Source: a bacterium
GTDB lineage: Bacteria; Hydrothermota; UBA3073; JACQXS01; JAGMCI01
DNA: 59,731 nucleotides
NCBI GenBank assembly: GCA_030018315.1
Contig: JASEGA010000011.1
Span: 1 to 59,731 of the forward strand
Direction of reading: 5' to 3'
Below are positions 36,374 to 45,887 of the stretch, in pieces. The notes below the pieces were generated by a model. The model worked only from the letters and a program-made list of their open reading frames with translations. It did not search any database and was not told the DNA's origin. Numbering within the stretch: position 1 is the first letter of the stretch; every line of letters begins with the position of its first letter. Both the position numbers and the translations under genes were made by a program.

Positions 36374-37093
36374 TTATCTTTTATCTTTAACCCAAATAAA
36401 ATTAAGTCCGTATAGGCTTAGCCAGGGCTCATATAGGACATTAAGTGGCTTGCTAAAAATATTACCTAATCCACCTGTGATTACAAACTTGAGGTTGCAC
36501 CTCTTTTTGTTAAAATTTTTCTTAATTCCATTCAATAACCCATTAATTCTACTTATCTCACCCCAGTATGCACCTGCTTTAATACACTCTTTAGTAGACT
36601 TACAAAGGATAGCTGTCGCCACTTTTGGTACAGAAATAATAGGAAGTAGTGCTGTATGTTGATGCAATGATTGAAGCCCTAATTTAACACCGGGTAAGAT
36701 AATCCCACCAACATATTCACCTTTTGCTGATAAAACATCAATAGTTGTTGCACTCCCAAAATCAACTACACAAATTGGTAATCCGAAAAGCTTGCTTCCG
36801 CCAATTAAGTTTGCTATCCTATCAGCACCCATCCCTGCATAGGCTCCATTAAGGTATTTAGCATTTATAAAGATTGGTGCTATTTTGTAAAATCCATAAA
36901 TTACACGAGTAAAAACTTCGTCTTTTTCTGGGATAACGGATGAGATTATCACGGCTTCCAATTTTTTATTTGGCAACCATTCCTTTATCCCGGCCAGCTT
37001 ATTATTTGCTATTCTTTGTGGATTTATGAGTTTTCTACCCTCAAATAACCCGATACAGGTTGTAGAGTTTCCTATACCTATAGCAAGAACCAT
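36374..37093 (-). CDS. coaX: Type III pantothenate kinase
   Basis: 239 aa. It phosphorylates pantothenate in the first step of CoA synthesis. Motifs are the N-terminal phosphate-binding IGIGNSTT (usually DxGNT; the Asp is replaced here), NGAYAGMGADRIANLIGG, VVDFGSATTIDVL and GGIILPGVKLGLQSLHQHTALLP. Length matches the family. It is 12 nt after mcsB in the lysS-lol-mcs operon. Confidence 0.88.
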   Translation of the reverse strand: MVLAIGIGNSTTCIGLFEGRKLINPQRIANNKLAGIKEWLPNKKLEAVIISSVIPEKDEVFTRVIYGFYKIAPIFINAKYLNGAYAGMGADRIANLIGGSKLFGLPICVVDFGSATTIDVLSAKGEYVGGIILPGVKLGLQSLHQHTALLPIISVPKVATAILCKSTKECIKAGAYWGEISRINGLLNGIKKNFNKKRCNLKFVITGGLGNIFSKPLNVLYEPWLSLYGLNFIWVKDKR

Positions 37094-37105
37094 TTTATAC
37101 AGTAA

Positions 37106-38143
37106 TCACAGCCTCTGTCTCACATACATTGCCCTTCTTGCATCCCTTTCACTGGGTTCCATAGGCTTTCCTGTAATTTTCTGTAAATGGGCTGGCTGAA
37201 TAAATATCAACAGCTCATTTAAAGTCTGTAACCGTAATCCTTTTAAGATTCCAACTCCAATCCCAAATCTTACAGCAGATGATAGATTTATGAACTCTTC
37301 ACTTGATATAAGTCTTGCATTTTTGAGTATTGAATATGCACGCCATATTTTATCCTCAATTTGGAGTCTTGCACTCTTAAGCAATAGTTCCCTTGCATTA
37401 TTCTCGTATTCTACAATTTGTAGTACCGTTTTATGCAAGCCGTCAACAATTTCTTCCTCCTTCCTGCCTAGTGTTGTCTGGTTTGATATCTGGAAGAAAT
37501 TTCCCTCTACTTTTGTCCCTTCACCATATAAGCCCCTTACTGATAAGCCAACTTGACCAAGTTTTTCAAGCACCTTTCTTATCTTACCTGAATGTATAAG
37601 ACCTGGTAAATGAATAAGTACAGATACTCTCAATCCTGTTCCAGTATTTGTAGGACATGCTGTAAGGTAACCAAATTGGGATGAAAATGCGTATGGGAGT
37701 TTCCCGGATAGCTCATCATCAAGCTTATTTACAAGTTCATACGCTCTCTCCAAGTTTAACCCCGGAGTCAGTGCTTGCAGCCTCAAATGGTCCTCTTCAT
37801 TTATGACAACAGCTAAACTCTCACCTTTCCATATCTCTACACCTTTCCCTTTACCATTTTTAAGAAACTCACGTGACACAAGATGGCGTTCGGCCAAGAA
37901 TTCTCTCTCAGTAGGAGAGAGCTCAGCCAATGGAACTATAAGTTTATCGCCACGAACTGTTGCTACCCGCTCTTCTATGAAATTAAAGATTTCTTCAAGC
38001 TCATCCCTTTTTGCTCTTAACGGAAATTTAAATTGAGAAAGATTTCTTGCTATTCTTATCCTTGACGACAGTACAATCTCTGCAAACTCACCTTCAGCAT
38101 TAGTCCAGGAGGGTGAGCTTGTAAGTAAGTCAGCAAATTTCAT
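37106..38143 (-). CDS. mcsB: Protein-arginine kinase McsB
   Basis: 345 aa ATP:guanido phosphotransferase fold. SSRIRIARNLSQF is the phosphate-binding arginine region. LTACPTNTGTGLRVSVLIHLP contains the catalytic Cys segment. McsB phosphorylates arginines to tag proteins for ClpC-ClpP in Gram-positive bacteria. The gene is 9 nt after mcsA, as in the ctsR-mcsA-mcsB-clpC operon, but ctsR and clpC are absent here and the lol genes lie upstream. Confidence 0.92.
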   Translation of the reverse strand: MKFADLLTSSPSWTNAEGEFAEIVLSSRIRIARNLSQFKFPLRAKRDELEEIFNFIEERVATVRGDKLIVPLAELSPTEREFLAERHLVSREFLKNGKGKGVEIWKGESLAVVINEEDHLRLQALTPGLNLERAYELVNKLDDELSGKLPYAFSSQFGYLTACPTNTGTGLRVSVLIHLPGLIHSGKIRKVLEKLGQVGLSVRGLYGEGTKVEGNFFQISNQTTLGRKEEEIVDGLHKTVLQIVEYENNARELLLKSARLQIEDKIWRAYSILKNARLISSEEFINLSSAVRFGIGVGILKGLRLQTLNELLIFIQPAHLQKITGKPMEPSERDARRAMYVRQRL

Positions 38144-38152
38144 AATAAAAAT

Positions 38153-38635
38153 CTACCATTTTGAGTTTTTAATCTTCCTTATTTCATCCCTTATACGGGC
38201 TGCTTCCTCGTACGACTCGTTCTCTACTGCTTTTTTAAGACGGCTCCTTAACTCGTGTATTCTATTATCTTTCTTATATTCATCAGGCTCAGCACCAATT
38301 GTCTTTCCAATGTGTTGTGTACTGCCATGGATTCGGCGGAGTAATGAAGATATCTTTTTTTCAAATGTCTTGTAACAATCTGCACAGCCAAATTTAGTAG
38401 TCTCTCTAAATTCTCTATATGATAAGCCACATCTTGGACATTTAAGTTCCTCAACTTCTGGCTCATGTGGTATTAATGGGATAAACTCCTTAAGGTCAAA
38501 TAGGCTAGATGGCTTAATAAGACCCTTCTTTTGGGCACAGTCATCACATAAATGAAGCTCAGTCTTCTGATTATTCACAATTACAGTGTAAAATACAGTA
38601 GACTCCTTTTCATGGCATATATCACAAAGCATCAT
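38153..38635 (-). CDS. mcsA: McsA, zinc-binding activator of McsB
   Basis: 160 aa. It has paired CXXC zinc sites (CDICHEKE and CDDCAQKKG; CPRCGLSY and CADCYKTF) and a C-terminal UVR motif (RLKKAVENESYEEAARIRDEIRKIK). It activates the kinase McsB. It overlaps the lolD-like gene by 4 nt and shares the operon with mcsB. Confidence 0.9.
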   Translation of the reverse strand: MMLCDICHEKESTVFYTVIVNNQKTELHLCDDCAQKKGLIKPSSLFDLKEFIPLIPHEPEVEELKCPRCGLSYREFRETTKFGCADCYKTFEKKISSLLRRIHGSTQHIGKTIGAEPDEYKKDNRIHELRSRLKKAVENESYEEAARIRDEIRKIKNSKW

Positions 38636-39321
38636 ACCTCCTTTAACTTTCCAGCTTCCAATTTTAACACTCTACTCCCTATATTAGCAAGTGACTCTTT
38701 ATGGGTAGCAATTAGAAATGTTACATTGTGTTCTTTATTAAGTTTCAAGAAAAGGTTATGTAACTCTCCACTTGTCTCTGGATCCAAGTTCCCTGAAGGC
38801 TCATCTGCAAGCACAATTCTCGGATTATTAACAAGCGCCCTCGCTACTCCCACTCTTTGACGCTCACCACCTGAGAGATGCGGTGGAATTTTATGCTCTT
38901 TACCTTTTAGCCCTACTGCATCAAGGAGTAGGGTACATCTTTCAGTAAGTTGATTTTCTCTACCAATTAGAGTGGGGAGCTTGACATTCTCAAGTGCAGT
39001 AAATTCAGGCATCAGCTGATGAAACTGAAATACAAACCCTATCTCTTTATTCCTTATTTTAGAGAGTTCTTTATCTGAGTGTGCAAAAATATCTACCCCA
39101 CCAAGTAGTACCTTACCTTGCGTTGGCTTATCAAGCCCACCAAGTATATGAATCAAAGTAGTCTTACCACATCCAGAAGGACCAAAAATCACAACTATCT
39201 CACCCAGAGCGACCTGAAGATTCAAGTCTTTTAAGACTTCAACTTTCTTTGTATCTTCTTTATAAATCTTGTAAATATCTTGAGCCTCAAGTATAATATC
39301 CTTTGAGCAAACTTTACTCAT
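38632..39321 (-). CDS. lolD: Lipoprotein-releasing ABC ATPase LolD
   Basis: 229 aa. Walker A GPSGCGKTTL, signature LSGGERQRVGVARAL, Walker B IVLADEPSGNLDP and the H-loop ATHKE, with the MacB/LolD-type DIYKIYKEDTKKVEVLKDLNLQ start. It powers release of lipoproteins from the inner membrane. It overlaps the lolC/E permease by 8 nt. MacB-type partners are excluded by the adjacent LolC/E-type permease. Confidence 0.9.
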   Translation of the reverse strand: MSKVCSKDIILEAQDIYKIYKEDTKKVEVLKDLNLQVALGEIVVIFGPSGCGKTTLIHILGGLDKPTQGKVLLGGVDIFAHSDKELSKIRNKEIGFVFQFHQLMPEFTALENVKLPTLIGRENQLTERCTLLLDAVGLKGKEHKIPPHLSGGERQRVGVARALVNNPRIVLADEPSGNLDPETSGELHNLFLKLNKEHNVTFLIATHKESLANIGSRVLKLEAGKLKEV

Positions 39322-40480
39322 ATCTTATTGCTTCTGATGGTAATAATTTTGCTGCTTTTGAAGCCGGATAAATGCTTGCAATAAATGATATAAAGATAGC
39401 ACCTATGCCAACAAGGATAAAATCAGTTAATCTCATACAAACAGGTAATGTCTCAATTCCATATACACCGGGCGGCAACGATATAAAATGATATTTACTA
39501 AGTATAAAAGATAGACCCAACCCAATTCCTGTCCCAACTATAGTCCCTACCAGCCCTATTAACAGCCCCTCTAACATAAAAATACGTCTTACCATATTTG
39601 AAGTCGCCCCTATAGCTCTCAATACCCCTATTTCTCTTGTCTTCTGTGTTACAAGCATAATAAGAGTAGCCGCTATCCCAAAACAGGCAACTACAATTAT
39701 TAGTAATAGTAATGTAAACATTGTCACTTTCTCCAATCTTAACGCAGAGAATAAATTTGAATTTAACTCTATCCAGTGTGTAGCATAATATGGGTAACCA
39801 ATCTCTTTATTTATAGCAACTGCAACCCCAGGTGCTTTGTAGATATCATCAAGCCGTAGTTCAAGTCCTGTCACTTTATCGCCAATGCCAAGAAAATCTT
39901 GAATAGAGCTAAGTGGTAAATAAGCGAGTGATGAATTATATTCATAAAGCCCAGCATTAAATATACCAGTAACTTCAAATTTTCCTGTCCTTATTCCAAA
40001 TGGGCTTAACTCTTGTACTCCAAACAATATCAATGTATCGTGCAAGAATGCACCAAGCCCATCTGCAAGAGTTTTGCCAAGTACAAGCCCGGTAAGCTCA
40101 CCATCTAAATTCTTAATCTTATCGTTTCCAATTACACCCCTCAATATAACTCCATCCTGTGTTGTCCTACTCTTTAGTATTCCCTTGGAATAAATAAATG
40201 GCTCAACACTTTTTACATGCTGAATCTTATAAATACGCTGTATCAATGATTTATAATCTGATATGGACTCATTGTGAAACTTAAGAACAATCACATCAGG
40301 GCTTGTAGCTAATATCTTATCACGTAACTCTTTATGGAATCCATTCATAACTGACATAACTACAAGTAAGCAGCCAACTCCAATTGTAACACCTCCAACT
40401 GAGATACCCGAAATTACTTTCCTGAATACACCACCCGACGCAGTGATATGCCTACGCGCTATAAAGAGTTCCAATCTCAT
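39314..40480 (-). CDS. lolC: Lipoprotein-releasing permease LolC/LolE
   Basis: 388 aa. N-terminal ARRHITASGGVFRKVISGISVGGVTIGVGCLLVVMSVMNGF is the characteristic LolC/E first helix. A large periplasmic MacB-like domain follows, then three C-terminal transmembrane helices with QKTREIGVLRAIGATSNMV. Only one permease gene is present, so the complex may be a homodimer (LolF-like). It overlaps lysS by 4 nt. Confidence 0.88.
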   Translation of the reverse strand: MRLELFIARRHITASGGVFRKVISGISVGGVTIGVGCLLVVMSVMNGFHKELRDKILATSPDVIVLKFHNESISDYKSLIQRIYKIQHVKSVEPFIYSKGILKSRTTQDGVILRGVIGNDKIKNLDGELTGLVLGKTLADGLGAFLHDTLILFGVQELSPFGIRTGKFEVTGIFNAGLYEYNSSLAYLPLSSIQDFLGIGDKVTGLELRLDDIYKAPGVAVAINKEIGYPYYATHWIELNSNLFSALRLEKVTMFTLLLLIIVVACFGIAATLIMLVTQKTREIGVLRAIGATSNMVRRIFMLEGLLIGLVGTIVGTGIGLGLSFILSKYHFISLPPGVYGIETLPVCMRLTDFILVGIGAIFISFIASIYPASKAAKLLPSEAIRYE

Positions 40481-41928
40481 GTCCGCAGTTGTGGGAATAA
40501 TATCACATCCTTAATAGAATACGAATTTGTAAATAGCATCACTATCCTATCAATCCCAAGCCCCAGCCCCCCAGTAGGCGGCATACCAACGCCAAGTGCT
40601 TCAATGAAGTCTTCGTCCATAACCTGTGCCTCCATATCACCTTTACGCCTAAACTCTTGCTGCACTTTAAACCGCTCAATTTGCTCTAATGGGTCGTTGA
40701 GCTCCGAAAACGCATTCCCAAGCTCTATACCACACACAAATGGCTCAAAGCGCTCAACAAGAGTTGGGTCACCCCTCTTCTCTTTTGCAAGTGGTGATAT
40801 ATCTTTTGGATAATCAATTATAAAAACAGGCTCAATAAGATTTGGTTGAATGAGGGTATCAAAAATTGCATTTAGAATTTTACCACGATGATATCCTTTG
40901 TCCACAGTGATACCATTTTTTTCTGCAATCTTAACTAATTCTGATTCAGTAGAATTTTTTAAATCCATTCCTACATATTCCTTTAGTGCTTCAAAGAATG
41001 GCATCCTATTCCATTTTGGGCTAAATTTTATTTTTGTCCCCTGGTATTCAATTTCATTGCCCCCCTTCAACTTCACACACAATGTCTCAAACAACTCCTC
41101 TACAATTCTCATCATATCCTCATAGTCTGCATAAGCTTGATATAATTCAAGCTGTGTAAACTCTGGATTATGGACTCTGTCCATACCTTCATTTCTGAAA
41201 TCTTTGCCAAACTCGTAAACCTTTGTAAACCCGCCAATAATGAGCCTCTTAAGGTAAAGCTCGTCCGAAATCCTTAAGTAAAAGTCGCGTTCCAAAGTCT
41301 TATAGTAGCTCTTAAATGGTTCAGCAAAGCCACCACCATAAATTGGCTGTAATATAGGGGTATCAACTTCAATAAAGCCATGGCTATCTAAAAAATTACG
41401 TATTTCCTGAATTATTTTAACCCTCGTAAGAAACACATGTTTAACTTCAGGGCTCATAATAAGGTCAAGATGCCTCTTACGATACCTTAACTCCTTATCC
41501 TGTAATCCATGCCACTTCTCAGGTAATGGATGAAGAGACTTGGAAAGTAAAACAAAATCGTTTGCTAATACAGTAAGCTCCTTAGTCCGAGTCTCAAATA
41601 TTTTACCCTCAACTCCAATAAAATCGCCTATATCAATGAGGTCAAAATTTTTATACTTATCACCAAGTACATCAGATTTAAAATAGAGCTGAATTTTATC
41701 TTCCTCATCTTGTATATCTACAAAACTTGCCTTCCCATGTCCACGGATAGCTGTTATACGACCGGCAAGCTTAACTTGCGTTTTCTTCTCTATAAGTGAA
41801 CCGCTATTACCACGAATAGACTGAATAGTATGGCTTATCTCAAACTTGTAAGGATAAGGATTTATACCACTCGCCTTAATTTTGTTCAGCTTATCAATCC
41901 TGATTTTTTCCTGCTCTTCATTAAACAT
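40477..41928 (-). CDS. lysS: Lysyl-tRNA synthetase, class II
   Basis: 483 aa from the ATG at 41928 (MFNEEQEKIRIDKLNKIKASG). A TTG codon two codons earlier is less likely, because the promoter predicts transcription start at exactly 41928. An OB-fold domain precedes the class II motifs: RVKIIQEIRNFLDSHGFIEVDTPIL, YEFGKDFRNEGMDRVHNPEFTQLE and the end GGLGLGIDRIVMLF. It is the first gene of the lysS-lolC-lolD-mcsA-mcsB-coaX-tRNA-Met unit. Probably leaderless. Confidence 0.96.
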   Translation of the reverse strand: MFNEEQEKIRIDKLNKIKASGINPYPYKFEISHTIQSIRGNSGSLIEKKTQVKLAGRITAIRGHGKASFVDIQDEEDKIQLYFKSDVLGDKYKNFDLIDIGDFIGVEGKIFETRTKELTVLANDFVLLSKSLHPLPEKWHGLQDKELRYRKRHLDLIMSPEVKHVFLTRVKIIQEIRNFLDSHGFIEVDTPILQPIYGGGFAEPFKSYYKTLERDFYLRISDELYLKRLIIGGFTKVYEFGKDFRNEGMDRVHNPEFTQLELYQAYADYEDMMRIVEELFETLCVKLKGGNEIEYQGTKIKFSPKWNRMPFFEALKEYVGMDLKNSTESELVKIAEKNGITVDKGYHRGKILNAIFDTLIQPNLIEPVFIIDYPKDISPLAKEKRGDPTLVERFEPFVCGIELGNAFSELNDPLEQIERFKVQQEFRRKGDMEAQVMDEDFIEALGVGMPPTGGLGLGIDRIVMLFTNSYSIKDVILFPQLRT

Positions 41929-41934
41929 ATTCAA

Positions 41935-41962
41935 ATTATATCCTACTCATTAGACCTGTCAA
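41935..41962 (-). promoter_or_regulatory. Strong sigma-70 promoter of lysS, leaderless start
   Basis: TTGACA (41962-41957), 16-bp spacer, perfect TATAAT (41940-41935). A start 7 nt downstream falls at about 41928, the A of the lysS ATG. No Shine-Dalgarno can exist in such a transcript. Confidence 0.8.
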
Positions 41963-42070
41963 GATATATTTTTGTAACTACGATTTACACGGATTTAATT
42001 AGAAAACGAATTATATTAATGATGTAATCCTCTCTGTTAACTGATTTAGACATAATTGCTTAAAAATTTC

Positions 42071-42099
42071 TTGCTTATTAAACTATTGTGTGATAGATT
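42071..42099 (+). promoter_or_regulatory. Candidate promoter of regulator copy 2
   Basis: TTGCTT (42071-42076), 17-bp spacer, TAGATT (42094-42099) preceded by TG. The block is conserved with the first regulator's promoter at 4219-4246. Confidence 0.45.
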
Positions 42100-42118
42100 A
42101 TTTATAGAGGAATTGTTA

Positions 42119-45100
42119 ATGGAAGACCACTTAATTGTAAAGACGAAGATTACACCACCTAAACTTGGCAAAAATATACTCAAACGACAAAGGCTGTTAA
42201 ATTTACTTCGTGATAATCTTGATAAGAAACTTATTCTAATTTCAGCAGATGCTGGCTATGGGAAGACGACACTTATTTTAGATCTGGCCTCAGAGATTGA
42301 GCAACACAGAAGGGCTTGGCTTACTGTAGATAAAGGAGATACTGAGCTTATAGTTTTCATGACTTATCTTGTAGAAAGCATTATCCAAGCTTATCCAAAT
42401 TTTGGTAATAAAACAAAGATTGTTATCAAAAATATTACATCCGCTAACATTGAAATGGTAATCGGCACATTTATTAATGAACTTATGGATACTTTAAAGG
42501 ATGAGCTTTTTATATTCATAGATGACTATCATTTAGTAAGTGAATCGAAATCAATAAATGATGCATTAGACTATCTACTTGAGCATCAGCCCCCAAAATT
42601 ACATCTGATTATCTCAACTCGCACTTTACCTACTGTCCAATTAACAAAGTTAAGTGCAAAACAGCAACTGTTCGCACTTAAAAAAGAAGACCTCCAGTTT
42701 ACAGAGGAAGAAGTAAAAACCCTATTTAAAGATATTTATCATATAGATATTCCTGAGATAGAATTAACTAAGCTTGAAGAGTATACTAAAGGTTGGGTTA
42801 CTGCACTTCAACTTATATCCCAGGAATTAAGCTATAAAAGACCGGATGAAGTAACAGATATTTATTCAAAAGCTGGTGAAAAAGTATTCGAATACTTTAG
42901 CAATGAGATAATGCAGAAACTACCGAAGTCTTTACAAGACTTTATGCTTAAATCGTCTATTTTAGAATCTATGGAGTCAGAACTCTTGAATAATTTGCTT
43001 GAAATAAGTAACTCTGCTGAGATGTTAGATTCATTAGTGAAACTTAATCTTTTTATTTCTACTATTCCGGGCAAGAAAAATGCCTTTAAGTATCATTCAC
43101 TTTTTAGAGAATTTTTGATAAACCTGGTGAACAAAACTTTTGATAAAGAGTTAATTAAAGATTTATATAGGAAGGCTGCTACATATTTTACTCAAGTAAA
43201 TGATATAGAGAGCGCAATTCTGCATTGGCTTGCATCGGCAGATTATGAGAAAGCGGCAGACCTTATAGAAAAGGGAGCAAAAGACATGATTGGTAAAGGG
43301 AGGTTGAATACGGTCAACAGCTGGATAAATAGTTTACCACTCGATTTGGTAGATAATCATCCTTGGCTTTTGACTTATAAAGGTGAGATATTCTATAGAT
43401 GGGGAGAATGGGATGAGGCGTTACAACAGTTCGGGAAGGCAGAAAAAATCTTTAGTAAAAGAGGTAATAAACTCGGATTATGCCGCACACTTTATGGGAT
43501 TGGAACAATAACTATTTTAAGAGGAGACGCTAATAAAGGATTAGAACTTTTAGGAAAGGCGCTCAAATTGGCACCCGAAAAGGAGTATTCTCTTAAGGCA
43601 AATATATTAAATGCAATAAGAAGTGCTTTCCAAAGACAAGGTGAATATAAAGAGGCAATTAAAAATTTAACTGAAGCGCTCTCTTTATGTAAAAAGATAG
43701 AAAATGTTCCTCTTCAAACTATGTTATTACATAACTTGGGAGCGATCCATCATCGTCAGGGCGATTTTACTCGTGCAGAACAGATTTATAAAGAGGTCAT
43801 GGAAATATATAGTAAGATTCTACCACCCTGGGCAGGCGGTACCTATAATAATATGGCTGGGCTTTCATTGATGAAAGGAGATTATTCTCAAGGTAAAATG
43901 TGGTTAGAAAGAGGCATCCAAATTTGCAAAGATTTCAATGACAAAAGAGGATTAGCCAACGCTTACTTAACAATGGGGGAGGTGTTGAGTGAGACTCAAG
44001 AATATGAATCTGCTATGGAGAAGTATCAAGAAGTATTAACACTGAATTTGAAATTCAAAGATATGCAGCTACAAATTCTGTGTTTGGATGGCATCGCTAG
44101 ACTGCACTTACTTCAAGCCGATTATTATCGTGCAGAACAATGTATCAATAAGGCATTAGAAGTCGCCAAGGAGGGGAGCAAAAATTTATGGCTTGCCCAA
44201 GTACTCTTGACCAAAGGTGAAATTGCCATAGCTATTGGAGCTTTAGATGAGGCTGAAAAAACTTTATTAGACTCACTTTCCATAATTGAAAATCTTGGAG
44301 TTAATTATGACCTAACGCAAGTTTACTTCTGGCTTACTCAACTTTATCTTAAAAAAGCTATACCTACTCAAAAGGAAAAATTAAAATATTATATAAAGGA
44401 AGCATTAAGGCTAGCAAGCAAATATGGGTATGACCACTTTTTGATTAAAAAGTGCAGAAATAATTTTTCTTTCCTTGATATTGCTGTAAGGAACAAAATT
44501 GAACCCCGATACGCCATCTTTATTTTATCACAAATAGGAACCTCAGCTTTTGGTACTCTAACTTCATTATTTGAAATAAAAGATGAGCATATCCAAAGAT
44601 GGGTAATAGAAGGATTAGTAAATATCGGCGATGAGCATGTATTACATTGGCTAGAAAAGTTAAAGGAAGAAGAATATCCTTCACTTAAGGGAAATATCTC
44701 ACAAGCAATTACCAGAGTTCAAAAGGTAATAAAAGAGATTCCAAAAGAAGTAGTTTATGAGGGTGAAAAAAAAGTAAAGCCCAGATTTAAAGATATAATA
44801 GGTAATCATCCAAAGATGCAAGAGCTATACAATCTTTTAGAAAAAGTAATTGATACAGACGCTACGGTTTTGATTACCGGAGAGACAGGTACAGGTAAGG
44901 AATTAGTTGCGAGGGCTATACATTACAATAGTAAGCGAAAGGATAATAAATTTATCGCTTTAGCTTGCGGAGCTATGCCCGAAACCCTGTTAGAGAGCGA
45001 GCTATTTGGCTATGTAAAAGGTGCATTTACAGGAGCGGTTAGTACAAAGAAGGGCTTATTTGAGGAAGCAGATGGTGGTACCTTATTCTTAGACGATGTC

Positions 45101-45694
45101 ACAAACTTGACTCCCGGGATACAGGCAAAATTGTTAAGAGTGCTTGAAGACAAAGAGATAAGACCTGTAGGCGGACTATCCTCAAAAAAGGTAGATGTCC
45201 GTATTATTACCTCAACAAATAAAGATTTAGAGAAAGAAGTAAAAGAGGGCAAATTTCGTGATGACTTATATTATCGATTGACTGGGATTACAATAAAATT
45301 ACCTCCACTCAGAGAACGAAAGAGTGACATACCACTACTTGCACAGCATTTTCTTAAGAAATACTCAATAAAAATGAATAAAAACATTAAAGGGTTTGAG
45401 AAAGAAGTTATGGATTTATTGCTTTATCATGACTGGCCCGGAAATGTGAGGGAACTGGAGCGTGAAATTGAAAGATTAGTTGTTTTATGTCATGATAATA
45501 TAATAAGGGCTGCAAATTTAAGCATAGCTACTTCTATAGCTCCTTTCAGAGAGGAAACAATGAATGAAGAGCAACGAATGATTATAAATGCCATTACAAA
45601 AGCAAGTGGTAATAAAACTAAGGCAGCAAAGATAATTGGCTGGCCCAGACGGAAACTATACAGAAGAATGAAAGCTCTCAATATACCCTACTAA
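42119..45694 (+). CDS. STAND (MalT-like) ATPase-TPR-sigma-54 activator fusion regulator, copy 2
   Basis: 1191 aa from the ATG at 42119, chosen because it follows AGAGGA and gives the paralogue's N-terminus (MEDHLIVKTKITPPKLGKN). Domain order is the same as copy 1: STAND ATPase (GYGKTT; FIFIDDYH), TPR repeats, then AAA+ sigma-54 activator from about 890 (GETGTGKE 921-928, GAFTGA 968-973, GGTLFLDD), and a C-terminal Fis HTH (NKTKAAKIIGWPRRKLYRR). The two proteins are highly similar along their length, most of all in the AAA+ domain, and differ by two palindrome insertions found only in copy 1. It is followed by a dyad, a sigma-54-like promoter, a 63-aa gene and the gingipain-family gene, all on the same strand. 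Confidence 0.9.
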   Translation: MEDHLIVKTKITPPKLGKNILKRQRLLNLLRDNLDKKLILISADAGYGKTTLILDLASEIEQHRRAWLTVDKGDTELIVFMTYLVESIIQAYPNFGNKTKIVIKNITSANIEMVIGTFINELMDTLKDELFIFIDDYHLVSESKSINDALDYLLEHQPPKLHLIISTRTLPTVQLTKLSAKQQLFALKKEDLQFTEEEVKTLFKDIYHIDIPEIELTKLEEYTKGWVTALQLISQELSYKRPDEVTDIYSKAGEKVFEYFSNEIMQKLPKSLQDFMLKSSILESMESELLNNLLEISNSAEMLDSLVKLNLFISTIPGKKNAFKYHSLFREFLINLVNKTFDKELIKDLYRKAATYFTQVNDIESAILHWLASADYEKAADLIEKGAKDMIGKGRLNTVNSWINSLPLDLVDNHPWLLTYKGEIFYRWGEWDEALQQFGKAEKIFSKRGNKLGLCRTLYGIGTITILRGDANKGLELLGKALKLAPEKEYSLKANILNAIRSAFQRQGEYKEAIKNLTEALSLCKKIENVPLQTMLLHNLGAIHHRQGDFTRAEQIYKEVMEIYSKILPPWAGGTYNNMAGLSLMKGDYSQGKMWLERGIQICKDFNDKRGLANAYLTMGEVLSETQEYESAMEKYQEVLTLNLKFKDMQLQILCLDGIARLHLLQADYYRAEQCINKALEVAKEGSKNLWLAQVLLTKGEIAIAIGALDEAEKTLLDSLSIIENLGVNYDLTQVYFWLTQLYLKKAIPTQKEKLKYYIKEALRLASKYGYDHFLIKKCRNNFSFLDIAVRNKIEPRYAIFILSQIGTSAFGTLTSLFEIKDEHIQRWVIEGLVNIGDEHVLHWLEKLKEEEYPSLKGNISQAITRVQKVIKEIPKEVVYEGEKKVKPRFKDIIGNHPKMQELYNLLEKVIDTDATVLITGETGTGKELVARAIHYNSKRKDNKFIALACGAMPETLLESELFGYVKGAFTGAVSTKKGLFEEADGGTLFLDDVTNLTPGIQAKLLRVLEDKEIRPVGGLSSKKVDVRIITSTNKDLEKEVKEGKFRDDLYYRLTGITIKLPPLRERKSDIPLLAQHFLKKYSIKMNKNIKGFEKEVMDLLLYHDWPGNVRELEREIERLVVLCHDNIIRAANLSIATSIAPFREETMNEEQRMIINAITKASGNKTKAAKIIGWPRRKLYRRMKALNIPY

Positions 45695-45702
45695 ATCGAG
45701 TC

Positions 45703-45744
45703 ATATCTGACACATCTCTGTCACACTGTGTCCATATGTCACAT
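45703..45744. promoter_or_regulatory. Dyad and TGTCACA repeats, candidate enhancer (UAS), copy 2
   Basis: ATATCTGACACA (45703-45714) and TGTGTCCATAT (45727-45737) form a large imperfect inverted repeat with 12 bases between. Further TGTCACA copies lie at 45719-45725 and 45737-45743. Centre near 45720, about 135 bp upstream of the -24 element. Copy 1 has ATATC-CGCAC arms in the same place. Confidence 0.45.
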
Positions 45745-45853
45745 TTTCCCTATCTTTTCATAAGTTTTTTTCGGTCCCCTTTTTAAAATTTCTATAAGCT
45801 ATCTTTTTATTTTTCAATAGGTTATAGTTCTTGAGAATTGAATTGTACATAAT

Positions 45854-45870
45854 TTGACACGGAATTTGCT
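45854..45870 (+). promoter_or_regulatory. Sigma-54-like (-24/-12) promoter, copy 2
   Basis: TTGACACGGAATTTGCT, again with GA for GG at -24. The ATG is at 45888, so a start 12 nt after the -12 C gives a 7-nt leader, identical in geometry to copy 1. Confidence 0.6.
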
Positions 45871-45887
45871 ATACTATAAATAGCGAC

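Noticed and set aside
45854-45880. Reading the conserved block as sigma-70 TTGACA plus TATAAA
   Set aside because: Not fully excluded, but the spacer would be 15 bp here and 12 bp at the paralogous site, while the -24/-12 spacing is identical.
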